The notes beneath the pieces were generated by a model. It ran no database searches. It was not told the DNA's origin and was given only the letters and a program-made list of their open reading frames with translations. A stretch of 64,000 bases of DNA from Hoeflea_A sp965204935 (GTDB taxonomy: Bacteria > Pseudomonadota > Alphaproteobacteria > Rhizobiales > Rhizobiaceae): the NCBI RefSeq assembly GCF_965204935.1, contig NZ_CBDBFO010000002.1. The stretch is one strand, 5' to 3'. The position numbers were made by a program, and so were the translations under genes. Shown piece by piece: positions 51,725 through 60,646 of this stretch. Each line of letters begins with the position of its first letter. Within the stretch, counting starts at the first letter, position 1.

Positions 51725-54145
51725 TCAGCGGGCGACGAAGCAACTTCCGCCTGCCGCCTTGTAACGCGCGCAAAGGCTGTTGGCATCGTCCTTCGATCCG
51801 GCGGGAATGCGAACCCGGTAAAACACACCCCGATTGGGAATATCGGCACGCTGAAAATCGACACCACGTCCACCGATGATCGACGCATATCTCTGCGACA
51901 GGTTCTGATAGGACTGACGCGCTGCCTCTTCGGAGGGCTGCGAAGAAATCTGCATCATGTATCCACCGGGATTGGCGGCGGTCGTCGTACCGGCAAGATT
52001 GCCTCGCTCTGTAACCGCCTCGACGATGGTCACCGGCTGTTCCGCCGGCCGGGTTTCCGGAACCGGCGCAGCAACAGCTGCACGCAGGTCGGAATTGTTT
52101 GTCGTTGTCGCCGACGCGACTTCGGTTGTCTGCGCGTCTGCTGCCTCCGGACGGTTGACGGGAAGCGGCAACGCGCCGGTATCGCGCAGGTTCTCGTCGA
52201 TCGGGGGCAGCGCTGCCGATTGACCCGCCGCGGCCTGATTGTCCGTGGTTGATTGCGTGGCGGACGGCAAAGCCGACGCAACAGCGACCGGCGCTTCGGC
52301 CGCACCATTTGCATCGATAGCGCCCGCTGTCAGGTCATTTTGCGTCGCAGCCGTTGTGTCCTGCGAAGCGGTCGCGTTTCCAGCCGGTGCAGCCGCAGCG
52401 GCGGGTTCTTCACGGGCGACGATGGTTCCATCGGGTTTGACCACCAGTGTGCGGACCTTGCGCGGCGCCACCCCGTTGGCATCCGCGTCGGACGCGGCCG
52501 GATCCGGATCGAGCTGCTGAGAGGCTGTCAGCCGCTCTTCCGACTTCACCGCCGGTTCAACCGGATCGCTCCGGCCTTCAAGCGGAAGCGTTTCGGGGTC
52601 GAGGGTTCTTTGCACCACGTCGACCGGCTCTTCAGTCGTTGTCACGAGGTTCTGTTCCGGGGTGGTGGATGACTCATTCCCGGCAACTTTATCATAGACC
52701 GCAAGGTCTTGATTGGGAACGGTTTTTCCGCCCGGATCCTCCGGCTTGACCTTCACCGGATCGTTGTCGGCAGCAATGATGAGCGGGCTATCGGAAGCGC
52801 TGTCGCCGCCGAGCGAACTGTTCCACAGGTAAAAGCCGCCGCCGCCGACAACCGCGATGCCGAGCACCACCGCTGCGGCGACAAGACCGCGGCGTCCGGA
52901 CCGTTCGCCCTGGTCATCCGCCATGTCGTCAAAACCCGGCGCAGCCAGGTCATCAACGGTGAAATCATCACCCGGGAAGACATCAGTCTCGTAATCGTCC
53001 TGATAGTCATCCATTCCCGGATCATCGTCGTACTCGTGCCGCGCCGACTGGTCCGCGGCGTCACCGAAGGCCGCAGCGGTTTCGAAAGCGGTCGGCTCCA
53101 GACTCGGGTCTGCGTGATCGACCGGCGCAGGTCTTTGTGCCCGCGCAGCGGCGGCGACCTCGATAGGCTCCGGCGAGGTAAGCTCGTCAAGTTCATCTTC
53201 GAGCGGCAATCCGAAATTGTTGTCTTTCGGATCGGGCTCCGGTGCAGATTGTTCGCTGTATTCCGGTACGCTCAGATTGGCGATCGCTTCCGGCGCTGAA
53301 TCCGTTTCGGCAATGCCCGCGGGATCAAAGGGTATCGTGTTGGCATCGGCCGCAGCCTCGTTCGCCTGCGACTCCACCTCTGCCATTTCCGCCAGAAGCA
53401 TCTCAGTCAACGCATTGCCATCGTTCACAGGTGCGTCCGCTTCCGGCTTCGCTGCTTCAATGTCCTTCTGCAGCCGGTCGTAGGCTTCCTTGAGCTGAAA
53501 ACTCTCCGAAATCGATTCGATTGGCGCGGCCGAAGCAGCCGGCATGCGCACTTCACCGGCGGGCGTCTCCGACGTCGCCGGCTGAACCTGTACGGGTTCC
53601 GGCTCGACCGCCGGCTCTGGCGTGGGTTCCGGCTCCACAATCGGCTCTGGGGCGGGTGCGGGCTCGGGCACCGGTTCCGGCCGCGCCGCCCTTCCCTCCA
53701 AGGCTGAGAACGCTGCCTGCAGTTCGGCTTCAAGACTTGTCATCTGCGCCGCGGCGCCGACAGTTGCATGCGGCCAGTCATCCGTGGCGCCGGCTGCTTC
53801 ACCCGTCTCCAGTTCCGGCTGGATCGGGGTCACTTTTTCACTCATCTGCTGTGAGGCTGTCGGCTGGGCGTCCTGTTGCACAGGCTCCTCTGCGGCGGCC
53901 GGCTGTTCAAAAACGGCGTTGCCGGAGGCGCTTTCACCTGTGTTGACATCGATCTCGAGCTCGCGCATGAGCTCCGCTTCGAGGTCGAATCCCGAATCGG
54001 CCTGCACGGATGTGCTGTCATCGTCGGCAGTTTTATTGCCTTCTTCTTCAAATCCCACGATACGCGCCAGTTCCGCGAGCGGATCGTTGTCCTTTTGATC
54101 CTTGTCCGCCGGCTCGCGCGTCTCAGAAATTCGATTGTCGGCCAT
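51725..54145 (-). CDS. SPOR-domain cell-division protein with long acidic region
   Basis: An 806-residue single-pass protein: about 420 residues of acidic, Pro/Glu/Ala-rich cytoplasmic sequence (repeats such as PEPAPAPEPIVEPEPTPEP), one membrane segment (GLVAAAVVLGIAVVGGGGFYLW), a Ser/Ala/Thr-rich periplasmic linker, and a C-terminal SPOR domain of about 80 residues (YMMQISSQPSEEAARQSYQN, then YRVRIPAGSKDDANSLC). SPOR domains bind denuded glycan strands at the septum. ATG 54145 is preferred over 54154. It is one of the usual argS-SPOR-nagZ neighbours. Confidence 0.9.
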   Translation of the reverse strand: MADNRISETREPADKDQKDNDPLAELARIVGFEEEGNKTADDDSTSVQADSGFDLEAELMRELEIDVNTGESASGNAVFEQPAAAEEPVQQDAQPTASQQMSEKVTPIQPELETGEAAGATDDWPHATVGAAAQMTSLEAELQAAFSALEGRAARPEPVPEPAPAPEPIVEPEPTPEPAVEPEPVQVQPATSETPAGEVRMPAASAAPIESISESFQLKEAYDRLQKDIEAAKPEADAPVNDGNALTEMLLAEMAEVESQANEAAADANTIPFDPAGIAETDSAPEAIANLSVPEYSEQSAPEPDPKDNNFGLPLEDELDELTSPEPIEVAAAARAQRPAPVDHADPSLEPTAFETAAAFGDAADQSARHEYDDDPGMDDYQDDYETDVFPGDDFTVDDLAAPGFDDMADDQGERSGRRGLVAAAVVLGIAVVGGGGFYLWNSSLGGDSASDSPLIIAADNDPVKVKPEDPGGKTVPNQDLAVYDKVAGNESSTTPEQNLVTTTEEPVDVVQRTLDPETLPLEGRSDPVEPAVKSEERLTASQQLDPDPAASDADANGVAPRKVRTLVVKPDGTIVAREEPAAAAAPAGNATASQDTTAATQNDLTAGAIDANGAAEAPVAVASALPSATQSTTDNQAAAGQSAALPPIDENLRDTGALPLPVNRPEAADAQTTEVASATTTNNSDLRAAVAAPVPETRPAEQPVTIVEAVTERGNLAGTTTAANPGGYMMQISSQPSEEAARQSYQNLSQRYASIIGGRGVDFQRADIPNRGVFYRVRIPAGSKDDANSLCARYKAAGGSCFVAR

Positions 54146-54207
54146 TCCGTTCACTCGCTACATTGAGCGTTTTGTCATGCCAGCACATTGTGGGCAAAAG
54201 GTGACGC

Positions 54208-55968
54208 TCAGCGCATCTCAATCGGGGCTTCGGTCCCGGTAATTGACAGCCCGGACTTTAGCACCGCTGCAACAGCTCTAACCAGACCTAATCTGGCCAT
54301 GCTCAATTTAGGTTTCGTGTTGTTAATAAACCGTAATTCCGCCGTTTCCTTGCCTCTGTTCCAGTGAGCATGAAACGCGCTCGCAACATCGTAGAGATAA
54401 AACGCTATCTTGTGCGGCTCATGTGCCGCAGCCGCACTTTCCACGATCCTGGGGAATTCCGCAAGTTTTGCAACCAGCTGAATCTCACTTTCGTCCGTGA
54501 CGTAACCTTCCACCGCTTCGGAATAGTCGACGTTTTCAAGGTCAATGTCCGGAAAAGCCTCGGCTGCCTGGCGAAAAACCGAGTGGCAGCGGGCGTGTGC
54601 ATACTGCACATAGAAGACCGGGTTGTCCTTCGATTGTTCCGTCACCTTGGCAAAATCGAAGTCCAGCGGTTCCGAATTTTTGCGGTAAAGCATCATGAAA
54701 CGCACCGAATCACTGCCCACTTCGTCGACCACTTCCCTAAGGGTGATGAAATCACCGGATCGCTTTGACATCCGCACCGGTTCGCCGTCGCGGTAAAGCT
54801 TGACCAACTGGCACAGAAGCACGGTCAGTTTGGCCTTGTCTTCCGAGACAGCCTTGGCGACCGCTTCCATGCGCTTCACATAGCCTCCGTGATCAGCGCC
54901 CAGTACGTAGATCATCTCCTTGAAACCGCGCTCGTACTTGTCGTGGAAGTACGCGACATCGGCAGCAAAGTAAGTGTAGGAGCCGTCCGATTTGATCAGC
55001 GGCCGGTCGATGTCGTCACCGACATCGGTGGACTTGAAAAGCGTCTGCTCGCGGTCTTCCCAGTCCTCCGGCCGCTGTCCCTTTGGCGGTGGCAGCTTTC
55101 CCTTGTACACATGGCCCTTGAACGTCAGGTCGTTAATGGCTTCGCGGATCGCCTTGGCATTGTCGTCGTGCAACTGGCGCTCCGAATAGAAAACCTCATG
55201 AGTGACGTTGAGCGCCGCGAGGTCGGCGCGGATGATCTCCATCATGGCGTTGATTGCGCGGTCCCGGACAATCGCCATCCACTCTTCCTCCGGCATTCCG
55301 CGCAGCTTCGACCCGAACGCTTCGGCGAGAGCCTCGCCCACCGGTCTCAGGTAGTCGCCAGGATAAAGCCCGGGCGGTATCGTGCCGATGTCCTCGCCAA
55401 GCGCCTCCCGATATCGCAGGAAAACCGAACGCGCCAATATGTCGATCTGCGTGCCGGCGTCGTTGATGTAGTATTCCTTCGTCACGTCGTAGCCGACAAA
55501 CGAAAGGAGATTGGCAAGCGAATCTCCCACCACCGCGCCGCGGCAATGGCCGACATGCATGGGCCCTGTCGGATTGGCCGACACGTACTCGACGTTGACC
55601 TTGTCGCCGCCGCCGCTGTCGCTTCGTCCGTAGTTTTCGCCCTCAGCAATTATCGAGGCCAGCGTCCGCTGCCAGTAGGCGGCGGAAAGCTTCATGTTGA
55701 TGAAACCTGGTCCCGCGACGGAAATGCGTTCAATATCGGTATCTTTTTCAAGGATACCGGAAATTTCGTCTGCCAATGCCCGCGGGTTCGTGCCGAGTGG
55801 TTTCGCAAGGACCATGGCCGCATTTGTCGCAACGTCACCGTGGCTCGGATCGCGCGGCGGCTCCACCGACACACGGGCAAGACTGATGTCGTCCTTTTTT
55901 TCCTGAATGCGCTCCAACGCTTCAAGTGCGCTGAGAACACGGCCTTCAAAATCTTTGAAAAGATTCAT
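54208..55968 (-). CDS. argS: Arginyl-tRNA synthetase
   Basis: A 586-residue class I synthetase with the HIGH-like NPTGPMHVGHCRGA, the KMSKS-like VRMSKRSGDFITL and a C-terminal DALR anticodon-binding domain. It lies between dgt and the SPOR gene on the same strand, a conserved rhizobial order. Confidence 0.97.
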   Translation of the reverse strand: MNLFKDFEGRVLSALEALERIQEKKDDISLARVSVEPPRDPSHGDVATNAAMVLAKPLGTNPRALADEISGILEKDTDIERISVAGPGFINMKLSAAYWQRTLASIIAEGENYGRSDSGGGDKVNVEYVSANPTGPMHVGHCRGAVVGDSLANLLSFVGYDVTKEYYINDAGTQIDILARSVFLRYREALGEDIGTIPPGLYPGDYLRPVGEALAEAFGSKLRGMPEEEWMAIVRDRAINAMMEIIRADLAALNVTHEVFYSERQLHDDNAKAIREAINDLTFKGHVYKGKLPPPKGQRPEDWEDREQTLFKSTDVGDDIDRPLIKSDGSYTYFAADVAYFHDKYERGFKEMIYVLGADHGGYVKRMEAVAKAVSEDKAKLTVLLCQLVKLYRDGEPVRMSKRSGDFITLREVVDEVGSDSVRFMMLYRKNSEPLDFDFAKVTEQSKDNPVFYVQYAHARCHSVFRQAAEAFPDIDLENVDYSEAVEGYVTDESEIQLVAKLAEFPRIVESAAAAHEPHKIAFYLYDVASAFHAHWNRGKETAELRFINNTKPKLSMARLGLVRAVAAVLKSGLSITGTEAPIEMR

Positions 55969-56037
55969 TTTTGTACATCCGGGAGGAGCCGGGGCCGGGA
56001 TTCGATGCGTCCGGTGTCCGGCAAGAGTTGCCGCTGA

Positions 56038-57252
56038 CTATCGCAATTCGGGTGTATGGTCAAACAATGCGCGGTGCTGCTTGATCGCGTAATTGTCCGT
56101 CATGCCGGACAGGTAATCGGCCACACGCCGGCGGATTTGTCGTTCATTGAAGTCGGCGACCCCCTGCGTCCAGTGTCCGCCCATGAGTGACGGCCGCTCG
56201 ACATAGGCCGCGAACAGGTCCTGGACGATGCCGGCGGCCTGCTCCCGCACACGCATGACGGCGGGGTGTCGGTAAAGATTCGCATAAAGGAACGATTTGA
56301 TGGTCCGGTCGGCATCCTTCATCTCAGGCGAGAATTCAGCAAAGGCCCTGTCAGCGGATCGGATATCGTCTGCGTGGCTCGGTTTCAGACTGGAGAGGTT
56401 GGCCTGTGCGACAGCGATTACGTCTTCGACCATTAGCGTAATCTGCCGGCGCATGATCTCATGGATCATCCGGCTGCGCTCGAGGCCGGGGTATCGTTCT
56501 GTGACTTCACGCAGCAGTTCCTGCAGAAACGGAACGCCGTCCAGCATTTCGAGCTTGAGGAGGCCGCTTCTGAGACCATCGTCGATGTCGTGGGTGTTGT
56601 ACGCAATGTCATCGGCAATGGCTGCCACCTGTGCCTCCAGACTTGCGTAGGTCGCAATCTGCAGATCCTGCCTCCCGCAATAGTCAAGGATCGGCTGGGG
56701 AACGGGTCCGTCAAGGCCGTGACCGGCCTGATCGGTCAGTGGACCGTTGTGTTTGACAAGGCCTTCCAGGCTTTCCCAGCTAAGGTTCAGGCCGTCGAAA
56801 TTGGCGTAGCGGCGCTCGAGATGGGTCACGATCCTCAGCGACTGCGCGTTGTGGTCAAATCCGCCGTCATCCTCCATCAGCGCGTCGAGCGCGTCCTCGC
56901 CGGTGTGGCCGAACGGCGTATGGCCGAAATCGTGAACCAGTGCGACGCCTTCGGCCAGATCCTCATCGAGTTTCAGCGCCCGGGCCAAAGCACGGGCAAT
57001 TTGTGCGACTTCGATCGTATGCGTCAGCCGGGTCCGGAAATGGTCGCCCTCATCGGCGACAAACACCTGGGTCTTGTGCTTCAGCCGTCGAAAGGCCGTC
57101 GTGTGGATGATGCGGTCGCGGTCTCGCTGAAACTCGGAGCGCGTTCGGCTGGGCTCTTCCGGAAAAAGCCGCCCCCTGCTGTTTCCGGGATCGCTGGCCC
57201 ATACCGCCCGCGCACCGGAGCCGAAGCCGAGTGCGCTGTCGTCGATGGTCAT
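56038..57252 (-). CDS. dgt: Deoxyguanosinetriphosphate triphosphohydrolase-like protein
   Basis: A 404-residue HD-domain dNTPase. Motifs: RTRSEFQRDRDRIIHTTAFRRLKHKTQVF, then RLTHTIEVAQIAR and the metal site LVHDFGHTPFGHTGEDAL. Family members hydrolyse dGTP or other dNTPs to the nucleoside and tripolyphosphate. It is divergent from erpA with 103 bases between. Confidence 0.93.
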   Translation of the reverse strand: MTIDDSALGFGSGARAVWASDPGNSRGRLFPEEPSRTRSEFQRDRDRIIHTTAFRRLKHKTQVFVADEGDHFRTRLTHTIEVAQIARALARALKLDEDLAEGVALVHDFGHTPFGHTGEDALDALMEDDGGFDHNAQSLRIVTHLERRYANFDGLNLSWESLEGLVKHNGPLTDQAGHGLDGPVPQPILDYCGRQDLQIATYASLEAQVAAIADDIAYNTHDIDDGLRSGLLKLEMLDGVPFLQELLREVTERYPGLERSRMIHEIMRRQITLMVEDVIAVAQANLSSLKPSHADDIRSADRAFAEFSPEMKDADRTIKSFLYANLYRHPAVMRVREQAAGIVQDLFAAYVERPSLMGGHWTQGVADFNERQIRRRVADYLSGMTDNYAIKQHRALFDHTPELR

Positions 57253-57355
57253 TGTTCCGCCTTCCCCGTTGACGCGGCCTGCCGATGTTCATACCTATAG
57301 ACCAACGATGACCAATCACAATCTCTCCGAGCCTTTAACTCGGTGAGGAGGTTGC

Positions 57356-57691
57356 ATGACACAGACCAATGATGTGACGCTGTCGGACGCTGCCGCCAGC
57401 AGGATCGCCGCAATACTGGCCTCGGAAGAGGGAAAATCGGCACTTCGGGTGTCGGTCGAGGGGGGCGGCTGTTCCGGGTTCTCCTATAAGTTTGACCTGG
57501 CCGATGAAGCCGGGGAAGACGATATCGTGCTCGAAAAGGGCGACGCCCGGGTGCTGATCGATTCGCTGTCCCTCGTCTATATGGGCGGATCGGAGATCGA
57601 TTTCGTCGACAATCTGATGGGCCAGTCATTCCAGATCAACAATCCGAACGCGATCGCCTCTTGTGGCTGCGGAACGAGTTTCACGGTCTGA
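57356..57691 (+). CDS. erpA: Iron-sulfur cluster insertion protein ErpA
   Basis: A 111-residue A-type carrier. The three conserved cysteines are in GGGCSGFSY and ASCGCGTSF. It passes Fe-S clusters to apo-enzymes. A GTGAGGAGG region precedes ATG 57356. xthA follows 10 bases later. Confidence 0.93.
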   Translation: MTQTNDVTLSDAAASRIAAILASEEGKSALRVSVEGGGCSGFSYKFDLADEAGEDDIVLEKGDARVLIDSLSLVYMGGSEIDFVDNLMGQSFQINNPNAIASCGCGTSFTV

Positions 57692-57701
57692 AAGGGCGTC
57701 G

Positions 57702-58505
57702 ATGAAAATCGCCAGCTGGAATATCAACGGTATCAAGGCGCGCCTTGATAATCTTGTCAGCTGGCTGTCGGACAGCAGCCCCGATATCGCCTGTCTTCAG
57801 GAGATCAAATCCGTCGACGAGAACTTCCCGCGTGAAGCCATCGAGTCGATCGGATATCACGTCGAAACCCACGGCCAAAAGGGCCTCAACGGCGTGGCCA
57901 TTGTTTCGAAAAAGGCGCCCGACGAAGTCAATCGCGGGCTGCCGATGCTGGCACCGGGTGATGAACCGGACGAACAGGCGCGCTTCATCGAGGGCGTCTT
58001 TTCCGTCGATGGCGGTGTGCTTCGCGTGGTCTCGCTTTATCTTCCCAACGGCAATCCGGTCGAGACGGAGAAATTTCCTTACAAGCTGCGCTGGATGCAG
58101 CGGCTCGAAAAATGGGCAATTGAAAGGTTGGCCCTCGAAGAACCGCTTGTCCTGGCTGGCGACTATAATGTCATTCCCGATCCGTATGACTGTCACGATC
58201 CGGCCGCCTGGGAGGGAGACGCGCTGTTTCGCGAGGAAACACGGTCCGCCTTCCGCAGGCTGGAGAATCTCGGCTTTACCGAGACGATCCGCAATACGAC
58301 GGACGCCGACAAGGTCTACACGTTCTGGGATTATCAGGCAGGCGCCTGGCCGAAGAACAACGGCATTCGCATCGATCACCTTCTGCTGTCGCCTGAGGCG
58401 GCGAATCGCCTGCAGTCAGCCGATATCGAGAAATATGTACGCGGTTGGGAAAAGCCGTCAGACCATGTTCCCGTTGTCGCTGAACTGGCCTTTCAGCCGG
58501 TGTAA
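57702..58505 (+). CDS. xthA: Exodeoxyribonuclease III
   Basis: A 267-residue AP endonuclease/3' exonuclease. Motifs: MKIASWNINGIKARL, CLQEIKSVDENFP, GDYNVIPDPYDCHDP, and RIDHLLLSPE with the metal/His site near SDHVPVVAEL. ATG 57702 is the family start; 57663 would overlap erpA. Base-excision repair. Confidence 0.95.
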   Translation: MKIASWNINGIKARLDNLVSWLSDSSPDIACLQEIKSVDENFPREAIESIGYHVETHGQKGLNGVAIVSKKAPDEVNRGLPMLAPGDEPDEQARFIEGVFSVDGGVLRVVSLYLPNGNPVETEKFPYKLRWMQRLEKWAIERLALEEPLVLAGDYNVIPDPYDCHDPAAWEGDALFREETRSAFRRLENLGFTETIRNTTDADKVYTFWDYQAGAWPKNNGIRIDHLLLSPEAANRLQSADIEKYVRGWEKPSDHVPVVAELAFQPV

Positions 58506-58587
58506 AGCGCAGAATCTCAGGCATTTTACAATGGCTGGGTAGCCAGCCATGCTTGCGGCGCAATGCCAATCGGTGCATCATGTGACC

Positions 58588-58914
58588 ATGTTTGGAAACA
58601 GCAGGCCCATATGCGTTGGGGCGGTACTCGCGACGGCACTGCGCCGCAGTGCGGTTCTCAGCGGAAGCGCGCTCCTGGTTTGCAGCTTGTTTGCAGCATC
58701 TCCGGTCATCGCCGGAGACGGCATCAATTGCAGCTGCGTCGCCAACGGCCAGCGTGTCGAGCTCGGTGAGCTATTCTGCATCAGGACAGCATCGGGCAAA
58801 CAGTTCCTGGCGCGCTGTGAGCGTGTATTGAACAACACCTCCTGGAAGCGTCTCCAGGATGGCTGCCCGAGCGCACACAATCAAAGCAGAATCATAGAGA
58901 AAGCAGCGCTGTAA
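58588..58914 (+). CDS. Small secreted cysteine-containing protein, unknown function
   Basis: A 108-residue product with a signal peptide (basic MFGNSRPICVGAVLATALRR, hydrophobic SALLVCSLFAASPVIAG). The mature part has five cysteines in NCSCVANGQRVELGELFC, LARCERV and QDGC, spaced for disulfides in the periplasm. ATG 58588 is chosen over 58549, which would add a non-signal extension. It converges on exoR. I do not recognise the family. Confidence 0.7.
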   Translation: MFGNSRPICVGAVLATALRRSAVLSGSALLVCSLFAASPVIAGDGINCSCVANGQRVELGELFCIRTASGKQFLARCERVLNNTSWKRLQDGCPSAHNQSRIIEKAAL

Positions 58915-59046
58915 CCCGCCGGGCTTTCTAGTTCTTGCCCTTCGCCAGCATATCCTCCGCCAGCGCGATCGCTGTACGGCGGTCTGCCTCGTTTGCAACG
59001 GAAAACGCCTGCTCCTGGATTTCCTGGATCCAGCCGCGGTCGTTTA

Positions 59047-59978
59047 GAGCCGGATTTAAAAGTAGTTGAGCGATATCAATGGTTTGTGATTCAACAGTCT
59101 TTTCAAAGAAGATGGAGAATCACGATGCCATGGAATGATATCGCCCGCGCCGAACATAACAGAGACCATTTGAGATTTCCAAGCGATTTGACCGATGAGG
59201 AATGGACGATACTTGCCCCGTTCATTCCGCCGGCAAAACGGGGTGGACGACCGCGTACGACCGATATGCGCGAGGTGATGAACGCGATCCTTTATATCGC
59301 AACCAGCGGCTGCCAGTGGCGCATGCTGCCGAAGCAGTTCCCACCGGTATCGACGGTACGTGGCTATTTCTACACCTGGAGCCGCATGGGTCTTTTTGCA
59401 GCCATCAATCACCTCCTGGTCCTCAATACCCGCGAACTGGAAGGCCGCGCGGCTTCACCGACGGCCGGCGTGATCGACAGCCAGAGCGTGAAAACCACCG
59501 AAAGCGGGGGCGTTCGCGGCTATGACGCCGGCAAGAAGGTCAAGGGCCGCAAGCGACACATCGTCACCGATACGATCGGCCTGATGCTGTTCATCATCGT
59601 TCACGCCGCCAACATTCAGGACAGGGACGGGGCCTGCGACCTGATCAGGGCTGTCGGCGACCGCTTCCCCTGGCTGCGCCACATCTTCGCCGATGGCGCC
59701 TATGCGGGACCGAAGTTGCGAGCAGCGCTCGCGGGGCATGGCGACTGGACGGTCGAGACCGTCAAGCGCTGCGACAGCGCAGTCGGTTTCAAGGTTCTGC
59801 CGCGTCGATGGGTGGTGGAACGAACTTTCGCCTGGCTCGGGCGCTGCCGCAGACTGGCCCGGGACTGGGAGAGGACCATCCAGAACTCAACCGCGTGGGC
59901 GTTCATAGCAAGCATCCGGTTCATGACGCGGCGTCTCGCAAGGTATTGTTACGTTTGAATAACTTTTGAATCCGGCTC
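59047..59978 (+). mobile_element. IS5-family element (IS1031-type) inside exoR
   Basis: Inverted repeats GAGCCGGATTTAAAAGT (59047-59063) and its inverse at 59962-59978 with one mismatch. TTA is duplicated at 59044-59046 and 59979-59981. Length 932 bases. Related to the outer IS5 of the island at 17465-23654, but with different terminal repeats and a diverged transposase, so not the same element. Confidence 0.92.
59125..59958 (+). CDS. IS5-family transposase (intact)
   Basis: A 277-residue DDE transposase starting MPWNDIARAEHN at ATG 59125. Catalytic region: GVIDSQSVKTTESGGVRGYD (Asp), HIFADGAYAGPKL (Asp), RWVVERTFAWLGRCRRLARDWE (Glu). It is the full-length reference used to reconstruct the split copy in the island. 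An upstream in-frame TTG at 58993 lies in exoR sequence and is rejected. Confidence 0.92.
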   Translation: MPWNDIARAEHNRDHLRFPSDLTDEEWTILAPFIPPAKRGGRPRTTDMREVMNAILYIATSGCQWRMLPKQFPPVSTVRGYFYTWSRMGLFAAINHLLVLNTRELEGRAASPTAGVIDSQSVKTTESGGVRGYDAGKKVKGRKRHIVTDTIGLMLFIIVHAANIQDRDGACDLIRAVGDRFPWLRHIFADGAYAGPKLRAALAGHGDWTVETVKRCDSAVGFKVLPRRWVVERTFAWLGRCRRLARDWERTIQNSTAWAFIASIRFMTRRLARYCYV

Positions 59979-60646
59979 TTACGGCAGCCCGTTCCAGCGC
60001 AACCGTCATATAGGCAAGTCCGCGCACGGTGTGGCCTTCCTGGAAGATGGCATCGCCAAACAGGGCTGCGGCACCGGGATGCCCGGACTTGCGAGCCCGA
60101 TTGAGCCATTTCTTGGCCTGCCGAAGGTCGGTGATTCCGCCTTCTCCCGCGAGCATCATGCTGCCAAGTTGGTATTGGGCCTCGGAAACGCCGAAGACGG
60201 AAGCCGCCTGGAAGTAAAGCTGCCGGGCCTGTGTCGGATCGGCAGTCACAGGGCTGTTCGGAATGCCGCGACGATAGTAGCTGGCGAGCTGGACAAGCGC
60301 GTTGACGAAATAGCCGGTCTCACTTGAACCCGGCTCGACGCCCTCACGGGCGATGCGATCGTAGATCTTGAACGCCTCGTAGTCGTCCTCGACGACACCA
60401 TCGCCTGCCGCATACATGTTGGCGAGCGCCCACCGGGCACCGGAATGCCCCTGCTTGGCGGCATGCCGATACGCCTCGGCGGCATCGTCCTTCTTGCCGT
60501 TCTTGTAGGCGGAAAAACCGAACTTGAAGAGCACGAGCGGCCCTGACTTTTCGTCAATGCCAGCGTCGGGATCGAACGACAGCGCCGGACCGGTGGATCC
60601 GATTATCAAAGCCAACATGCAGGCCAGCAAAGGCCGGGCTGTCAAA

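Noticed and set aside
58993..59958. Longer IS5 transposase starting at TTG 58993
   Set aside because: The first 44 codons lie in exoR and the IS terminal repeat, not in transposase sequence.
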